Shown: positions 45,730-64,000 of the stretch, piece by piece | How positions within the stretch are numbered: position 1 is the first letter of the stretch | Layout: every line of letters starts with the position of its first letter | Source: Heliocidaris tuberculata | Lineage: Eukaryota > Echinodermata > Echinoidea > Camarodonta > Echinometridae | NCBI GenBank assembly: GCA_025618425.1 | Contig: CM046836.1 | Location: 15,526,135 to 15,590,134, forward strand | Direction of reading: 5' to 3' | DNA length: 64,000 nt | Notes under the pieces: generated by a model | Databases searched by the model: none | Told to the model about the DNA's origin: nothing | The model's input: only the letters and a program-made list of their open reading frames with translations | Program-made: the position numbers and the translations under genes

Positions 45730-46430
45730 TGGGGTTTACACACATTGCTTTCAACAAAGCTTAACAATGAATTCTAAATTGGAGGCTTGCTATTGCATCT
45801 CACTTTGAGAAAATGTTTTCAGAAATATACATGAAGATTTCTTCAAAGACTTGTCTGTAGTACTCCAATGAAATATATCTCATTTAAAATGGGTTAATAT
45901 GAAGTAAGAATTTACGTTCAAGTCAGATATGATTTCTACTGACCGATGTTGCAATTGAATTTATTTTAATCTGTAACATATTGGTAATATAAAGAGAAGT
46001 TCCTTTATATGCAAAGTATAATTCCAAGTTTCTCGAATATTTATCTGATTTTTTTTCAAAACAAAGTAATACAAACAACTCATTATACAGTCACTAATAT
46101 GGCTGACAAGGATTTGAGGCTCTAAACTGCAATGTATATCATTTTATCATTAGTATTTTTGACACACCTTTTTATCCCTTTTATAACTACATCAGATATA
46201 ATTTATTGCAAGGTGGGAAGTCAAAATAAATTATTACTACAAAAATCAATACAAAAATAATGGAATTTTGTGCTTATTTTTAGGCAGTATTATGTAACAT
46301 TAATTTGCTTATGCCACTCTTGTCAGCAAAATATGCAATATATACATTTCAATAGTTCACAAATTTTACCATTTTTATCATTTGATGCACAAACAATCAT
46401 TTGACTCTTTATTTCCTGCAGTGTTTCTGT

Positions 46431-46461
<31 letters not shown>

Positions 46462-46611
46462 AATCTCTCTTTCACTCACTCTCCCCTGTGTACATCTCAT
46501 GGTTCTGCCATGTTCTTTGTTTTAAGAATATCCTTCAGTCAATAATGAAGCCTCATTTCTCTTGAAGCTGTTGGCCATGCTCTTTCACTTCACTTTCCTT
46601 CTATTTAATTC

Positions 46612-46659
<48 letters not shown>

Positions 46660-46738
46660 TCTCTTACCCTCTCTTTCTTCCTACCTTCTATGCAATAAAC
46701 ACCACTTCAGAACTAAGAAGAAATTCCCTTGAAATAAT
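45730..46738. other. Convergent intergenic spacer with CT microsatellites
   Basis: AT-rich spacer between the 3' ends of B3GNTL1 and SLC29A4, with (CT)n tracts at about 46435-46461 and 46616-46655. No gene seen. Confidence 0.5.
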
Positions 46739-46744
46739 TTTATT
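46739..46744 (-). terminator. Poly(A) signal AATAAA, SLC29A4
   Basis: AATAAA on the minus strand, about 110 bases after the stop codon at 46854-46856. Confidence 0.65.
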
Positions 46745-46853
46745 ATCGCACATACCTAAACTCGCACCAATACATTTCTCTCACATTCACTATATTAAAA
46801 TACACATATTATATACATTTTAATATTGCACCATGAAGAGTGAAAGAAGTGGA

Positions 46854-57554
<10,701 letters not shown>

Positions 57555-57564
57555 TGTCTTTCAT

Positions 57565-60500
57565 GTTACATGTATTTTACTGGAGAAGAATATCTCTTGC
57601 AGCAGTATTTATGACCGATCCGGCAGCCATCTCAAGACCTTGAAGAAAAATCCTGGAGTGATAAAAAGAGATGAAATTAAGCAAAATTAAAATAGAAAAA
57701 AAAAACCCCCACATTATATCGAAAAAGTAAAAAATGAAATATAAAAATGTAAGGGGAGAATATCATGGGTTTACTTTAGAATAAAAATGTAAATCAAAAT
57801 TTAAACAATAGTTAAAATGTACAAAATATATACGCCTGTACCGGTACTTCCACTGTTTTATGAAAGTTTTATTGTACATAATCAAGTAAACGTCGTACTT
57901 TCATAATTATCACGAAATATCGCGAAAATATAAAGATGCGCATATTACAGTATACCTATAAAAACCCCTACCTGTTGCATGATTACTCCCTAAGAAAATA
58001 AAGTAACATCAGAATGATAATGTACTCTAAACTGCATAGTTCATCCTATGACAGTATGTTATGTTTTCATGATGACGTATCTATCAAAGAAAGCAAATAC
58101 CTCTTATACAGGGAAATAATGCAAATTGCCTGCAAGCTGACGCACATAGCAAACAGAGTCGAGTGTCGGGGCAGACTTAATGAGCAATGTTCTCGTTTCT
58201 TTACCAAGGGGTACCAATGACAAACATTCTTGGAACTAATTTTATTAACCTGATTAACCAACAGGAAATGAGGATCGCCTCATTAACATTTGATTGGTTT
58301 CAGTAGAGGATCGTTATGTTCGGGAGATGGGGTATTACGAAACACTTGCGCATTCAAAGGAAAACAATCATAAGGGGCCAAGATTTCCAACCGACAATAT
58401 CAGCAACAACAAAAGCAAATCGAATTTAAAGGTTATGTAGTTTTGGGAGTACAAACAAAAAAATAATTTGCGATATTCCGTTTCCTTTGAAAATGAGTAG
58501 GGCCTATCACAAGGCCAAATCAACCCCCTACTAAATTAGACAAAAGGATTCTTTACAAAAATATTTTGCGACCGTCAAATCTGGAAAATCCGTGTGCCAG
58601 GACAGGTATGTGAATTATTTCGTTCTGTTAAGAATAATATTTTACAATCACATCACATCACATCATTCTTTTTCCGAAACTTCACATAACAAACAATTCG
58701 TTATCATTCTCCTAAACGCGTGCCTCAATGCCCCTCCCCCTTTCTTCTCCCCATAATGTGCTTTTTTTCAGACACCTCCTTCCCACTTTGAAATATACTC
58801 TGCTGTCCAACACGTCAAACTGTGGATAATGGATACACCTTTTCATCCAAACCTTTCACTCACTCCCCCAACATCCAGCAGAAGGCGTCGGCAATACAGA
58901 ATTGATATTCCCTGAAAATCAGCCTCAGTTTTCATAACAATGATCTCATCAAAGTTCATTTTTATTCGTAACGGAAAAGGAGATCTTTGAAGAAAAATGA
59001 GTCAGGTTATAGGAACTTGGTCTCATCAACATCGGCTTTGAAAAGTGGGATTGCTCAATTGAGCTTCCCCCTCGGGAGCTTTCATGTATTTTTGTTGTTG
59101 TTGTTGTTGTTATGCCTCCTATTTGTATACATTAAACGAACATTCGTTATTTACTGCATTCAATTTCTATTGAATAAGTCGTTTTCTTTTTTCACTTTGA
59201 TAAAGTACCGGTACCTAGCCAAAAAATGACGAAGAGTGCACTTCTCACACCAGAAATAAACAAGTCAAATTAAATCAATTTTCTGTAAAGTTTTGCCAAC
59301 TCGTTGCAACTTTGCCCAAATATTCATTCTTAGTTTCATCTTCTCTTTAAAATGACACTCCATTCATATCTCTTTTACCGTTTAACATCGTCTGTAGATA
59401 ACACAATATTAAATACTTTCAAAAAATCAGCTCAAGGACGATTTCAAAACCCTTTTACATTGCCCAAAGAAATAATGTTCGAACATTTCAAAAGATGATG
59501 GACAAGGCTTTTGAAAATGCTATCGTGTCATTTATGCTCTAAGATCATTTTGTTATTATGTTATTTACACATTAACTTCTGTTTGCAACAGCCTTCCTAG
59601 GCTTCCTGCTCTATGGACACTGATGGAGATTTGTTTTAACCTTCATGTTTAAGGCCAATCTGTACCCTGTGAAAGGACACCTTGAACTACTCATCGGAAC
59701 CAGACATTTCTTACGTCTGCCTTCTTATACAAATTTCATCCGTTCATAATACAGGCCTGCATGTTTAAACCCGAAACATAGGAATAGGCCTGTACCGCAT
59801 CTTCAATCATTTCCTTATTTATTCTTTTATTTTCATTTTTCTGGATTCTACTGAACATCCTATTGACATACACATAACAGAGAGAAAGAGTGCGACGAAA
59901 AGAGAGAGAGAGAGGGAGAAAGAAAGAAAACAGAGAGTGGTTCAAATTAAAGTGGCATTAAATTGGTAGAACTTAAACAGCGCGATCTTACAGTGATTGC
60001 CAGATTAAGATTTATAATTTTAAATTGCATTTTATTTTGAATTTTGACAAAAAGCTTGTTTGGATATAATAAGCATATTTTGTATTTCAAACTATTATTT
60101 TTGACTTGCAATGTGGAAATTGCCTGCAGGTACATTCTAAGCTTCTACAAACTAGAATGGGGCATGATGGGAAAATGAGAGGCACAGATACTTTTCAAAT
60201 CCTGTTAAAATATTGCGCTATTTAGGAGCTTCATGAGTAAGGAATAGTAAGATGGATATGATAATTGAATAGAAATATAGCAAGAAAAGATATGGGAGAG
60301 ATAGTGTTAAAATACATATGGAGGTCGCACCAAATTGAACATTGCAAACATATTAGCATGACTGGGGGAACTCAAATTGTGTTTCGATTCGGATGTATAT
60401 CTTCTAGAAATAGGCCTATTTGTTCATAATGGTGAATGTCTACATGGACAAACTTTCTAAATACCAGATGATGACGCTAACTTATCGTTTTGCGAAATCA

Positions 60501-61700
60501 TTCAAATTTCTCTTTCTCTCCCAGTATCTTTTTCCCCTCCCTTTGCTCCTTCCTGGCTCTCTGTCTGCCCCTCACTCCACCACTCCTTTTCTTTTCTTCA
60601 GTTACCTATATACCCAATGCCACATTCCAAAATAATTTTAGCGATTTTAGTAACAATGGCAGAGACAATAACTATCTACACTAGATACCTGTTGTGCATG
60701 ATAATGTTGTAATTATGGTTAATATGGTTCAATGAATAATAGTAACAAATAGGAAAATATACCCTAATATACTCTTTTCAGCAGCAAATCAAAATCTATC
60801 AGTTTGGGACATCCCTATGATGCCTCTAGTTTGATTCTGTTTTATTATCAATGTTTACTTCAAGCTTTACTATGCATAGCAATAGAGAAGAAAACGGAAG
60901 TTTGCATTTCCTTAACGCTTTTCTTTCATTCCAAAGTACATCTTTTGAGGATTTGAATATTATTTTCTCACATCATACTTTAACATGGTTTATCGCCGCA
61001 AAGATCACGTGAAAGCCTATCATCGCAAAGTGATCAATGAACATTATCTTAAACAGCTTGTGACATCGAAGGCATCTGTCATTGATTTTAGTATATACGT
61101 GTAGTGTCTAATAACGAATCTGTTGAGGTATTTCAGCGAATACGATCTTTTTCAATTGCATTTGAAGGTCCGGTGAAGGTAAACGAAATCGATGGATCTA
61201 AAATACACAGCAGGCAGAAACGATCTAATATGCATACACTTCAGTAACTATCATACGAAACTGAAAGACGTTTACGCTCTTGTTCAAACAAAATATCTAT
61301 CTAGTCAAAATTTATATCTCACACAGCACCACACACACGCACGCACACACACAGGTTCTCTCTCTCCATCAGTAAATGAACTTTCGACATGAATTTTTAC
61401 TAACTAACTCAAGATGAGTGGATAACTCTTCCTGAGAACTATTATCCCCTACAATAACTAATACCCCCGGACAATTATCCCCAAGTAAACTACCCCTAGG
61501 ACAATTTTCCCCAGGAAAACTATCCCTAAAAAAAACAAAACAAAGGGCACCCCATAGGTTAGAAACTTTAGAACCACAAACAGAATGTAAATGTCCTAGA
61601 GGATAATTGTCCTGGGGATATTTTGCAGGCCTGGGGTAGGGGTGCTGGAATAAATGTCCTGGCAGTAGAAGCCTGGGGGTAATGGTCCAGGGGGTGTGCG
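57565..61700. other. Upstream region of SLC29A4, no gene recognised
   Basis: It contains the probable 5' UTR and promoter of SLC29A4, although neither a TATA box nor a first exon could be fixed. A fragment at about 60130-60235 matches the centre of the MITE at 32869-33608. Small AG and CT runs occur. Near 61440-61700 there are several diverged variants of GGACAATTATCCCC. Confidence 0.4.
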
Positions 61701-61718
61701 GGATCGTCTAAGGCATAT

Positions 61719-61964
61719 TCACTCCTGCAGAGGCGTTTTGGCAGCAAAGTTGCCGCGACCTGTGATGATAGCAGACATGCCTCCTGGCATGCTATCCACA
61801 AGGTGTTGATTTTTTCCCCTAACAGCAGTCCATTCATGTTGCAAGAATCTATTTTTGTTTGATGACTGAAATTTCTGTTGTGCGTAATTTCCATGTCCTT
61901 CGAAATGTTCTCCATTGAATTGACAGCCGCATAAGAACCAGTCCACAGGCACAGACCAAGACAA
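61719..61964 (-). CDS. Unrecognised 81-codon ORF
   Basis: Open frame with a start at 61964 and a stop at 61719. Its composition is more protein-like than its neighbours (NGEHFEGHGNY, HLVDSMPGGMSAII, GRGNFAAK). A second frame in the same stretch is open for longer (136 codons), so chance cannot be excluded. No family recognised and no convincing splice sites. Confidence 0.15.
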   Translation of the reverse strand: MSWSVPVDWFLCGCQFNGEHFEGHGNYAQQKFQSSNKNRFLQHEWTAVRGKNQHLVDSMPGGMSAIITGRGNFAAKTPLQE

Positions 61965-62594
61965 GCATCATATAACAATCAACCTCTTGGACATGCCTTT
62001 AACGAGTATTAAGTGATACATAACCATCTTGTAATCATACTGGAATGAAGGGACAAGGTAATTGTCTAGGGAAATTCATCCGGGACAATTTTTCCGGGGT
62101 ATAATCGTCTTATAGTCGTAATAATTGTCCTGAGATAATTTTCATAATGCGTAATTGTCCTAGCGACTGGCAGTTAATAATAATTTTGATTATAGCTCCA
62201 GAAATAATTGACTGAACACTACTCATAAGCCTCGTATAAAAGTAGCTGGTCTAATATTTTTTTCCAGGGCTGTATACTATGTATGTATATATTGTATATT
62301 TACAAAATTCAAATGTTATACTCTATTTTATTTCTCCCTCCATCTATAGCGAGTCTGATGATCTGAGTTGATGCACCGTTTGTGACGCGATCAAACGACA
62401 CTGTGACCATGAATATATTCACATTTGTTTTTTATTTATTTGCTTGTTTGTTTGTTTGTTTGTTTGTTTTATATTTGCCTCATAGCAAGCATAAAAATAC
62501 ATGTACGTTTTTTTTCAATTTGAAATATTCACATGACATGTGTCTGCCTGTAGGAACGAAATAAGGAGAACGACAAGTATCAACATCCCTTGCA

Positions 62595-62758
62595 GGGGCT
62601 GCGGAGCGTTTTTAAAAGTGGGGGGGGGGGCTGATTTGATTTCACACATTACTGACAATTTTCGAACTTTTTTTCTGAAGTTTTATGTCACGTGTCTGCT
62701 GAAAAAAGTGGGGCCGGCAGCCCCCCCCCCCCCCCGGTTCCGCGGCACATGCCTTGAA
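62595..62758. mobile_element. Short repeat with GGGGCTGCGGA / CCGCGGCA ends
   Basis: It begins AGGGGCTGCGGAGCG next to a poly-G tract and ends with a poly-C tract and GGTTCCGCGGCACATGCC. The roughly inverted ends with G and C blocks just inside resemble the 8577-8936 element. Confidence 0.4.
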
Positions 62759-63143
62759 TCGTTGAGTGTACATAATATGAAAATTATTCCCCTATTATTC
62801 ATTAACATCGTCAACATGCATGGTCATAGTCATCATAACTATATCCATCTTTCTCTTTCTCTCATAAACGCCCTCTCACTTAAAACAAGTGGCCTATTAT
62901 AATCTTGTCTACGCTCCTTATATGACACTCGACCTTATCTTTAAAAGCTATAATCTACTAAAAGAAATGCATTTAAGAGGTTCAATCCTTAATCTATCAA
63001 CTCAAAGAACACATTCAATCTGATGTTTATCCCACACCCGTCATCATCATCATCATCATCCTCATCATCATCTTCTTCTTCGTTATCCTCATCAATACAA
63101 TATCAATACTCTATTGTATATAATTATATTTTTCTCATCTTAC

Positions 63144-63352
63144 CCTCATCCCGTTTCCTATAATTGATAATGATTTCGCCTTCGCATTATACTCTTGCAT
63201 GAACTGGAGCCTCTCTAAACGTTCAACCTGTTGATTTTGAACACAAACACAGCTTTGGAGTACCCAAATATCACACTGGTTCCTTGTCTCCTCCACCAAG
63301 ACGTTGCCACTGCATTTCATTATCATCCAGGATTCGCAGGCGATGGAGAGAA
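63144..63352 (-). CDS. Orphan exon-like ORF, cysteine-containing
   Basis: The minus-strand segment has a good acceptor (GCATTTTCTTTAG ending at 63353) and a good donor (GTAAGA from 63143). The frame stays open across all 209 bases and encodes about 69 residues, including ACESWMIMKCSGN, RNQCDIWVLQSCVCV and VERLERLQFMQEYNAKAK. The five closely spaced cysteines suggest a small disulphide-bonded domain followed by a helix. I do not recognise the family. It would be an internal exon of a gene extending beyond the right edge, or a chance ORF. Confidence 0.3.
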
Positions 63353-64000
63353 CTAAAGAAAATGCACCGGAATGACAATCGTTAAAATTGACTGACATTT
63401 AATACACCAAACGCGCGTATTGCCTGCTGTAATGTGGTCACCCATGCAGTCACCGATTCTTGTTCACAGCCTACATGGCATATTATTGCGTCCTCGCTAC
63501 AAATAAATGATTCATTGTCATCTGCGCTCAGGACAGTGCTAGATGGGAATTTTATACCGGTCTAACCTTTATGCAAAAGTCATGATGTACCAGTGAGTAC
63601 GTTAAGATATATTTTTTACAAATTTTCTGACAAGCAAAATAAAAGTTTTCCTATTTTTCTGAAGCGTTATGTGTGTCCAAAATCTACAATGAAGAAATAA
63701 AAAGGGTTTTAAATTTTGTTGGAGAGCATATATGGCAAAATTACAAGGGTGCAATCATCCCCTGCTCTCCCGAAACACCGCTGTGATAAGCTTGGATGGT
63801 TTCGCAAGCTCTGATATATGAATCCTGGGATACTTTAATTGCTCAGATTTAGATACCGCGACAGTCATTTTTCTTGTATTTGGCTGAATCAGCTGTTATC
63901 AGTTGCAAGCAGCAGATGGAACTATTATACATGGATACCGGTTTAATACAGATATACAAGATTATGCGAACGGGGGGGGGGGGGGGTATAAAATCCATGA

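Overview
This is eukaryotic DNA: AT-rich, intron-rich and full of repeats. It reads as a marine invertebrate deuterostome, most likely an echinoderm such as a sea urchin. I infer this from animal-type genes with short phase-consistent exons, GT-AG introns of 0.3-5.6 kb, many pure G/C homopolymer tracts, frequent ACATGTACATGT runs, tRNA-derived SINEs with microsatellite tails, and many small inverted-repeat transposons. The species cannot be fixed without a search.

Layout. (1) 0-8 kb, minus strand: the 5' part of a TEX47-like gene (exons at 4717-4580, 3144-3072, 1610-1507, 863-663; the 3' end is outside the window), with possible extra 5' exons at 7706-7617 and 5063-5033. (2) 8.5-12.4 kb: a decayed CR1/L2-like non-LTR retrotransposon on the minus strand, with a small hairpin transposon inserted in its reverse transcriptase. 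(3) 13.9-14.6 kb: a 683-bp near-perfect palindrome flanked by a 6-bp direct repeat. (4) 16.1-17.2 kb, plus strand: an intact single-coding-exon GPANK1-like gene. (5) 17.5-28.5 kb: mostly transposons, including a 1.2-kb long-TIR element split by a 1.2-kb insertion with a 10-bp duplication; two candidate coding exons lie at 21.2-21.5 kb. (6) 28.6-45.1 kb, plus strand: a complete 12-exon B3GNTL1 (QTGAL-like) glycosyltransferase gene, whose first intron holds a 500-N assembly gap. (7) 46.7-57.6 kb, minus strand: a complete 7-exon SLC29A4 (ENT4/PMAT-like) gene. (8) 57.6-64 kb: mostly unassigned, with one orphan exon-like ORF.

The genes do not form a pathway. They are independent housekeeping or tissue-specific animal genes: a tRNA queuosine glycosyltransferase homologue, a G-patch/ankyrin protein, a membrane transporter and a testis-type protein. 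B3GNTL1 and SLC29A4 are convergent; their poly(A) signals are about 1 kb apart (45724 and 46744).

The most interesting points are: a BLUF-photoreceptor-like sequence pattern in the TEX47-like protein, with the signature tyrosine kept and the glutamine replaced; the giant palindrome with its target duplication; several transposons whose target duplications can be read directly; and decayed duplicates of two B3GNTL1 exons.
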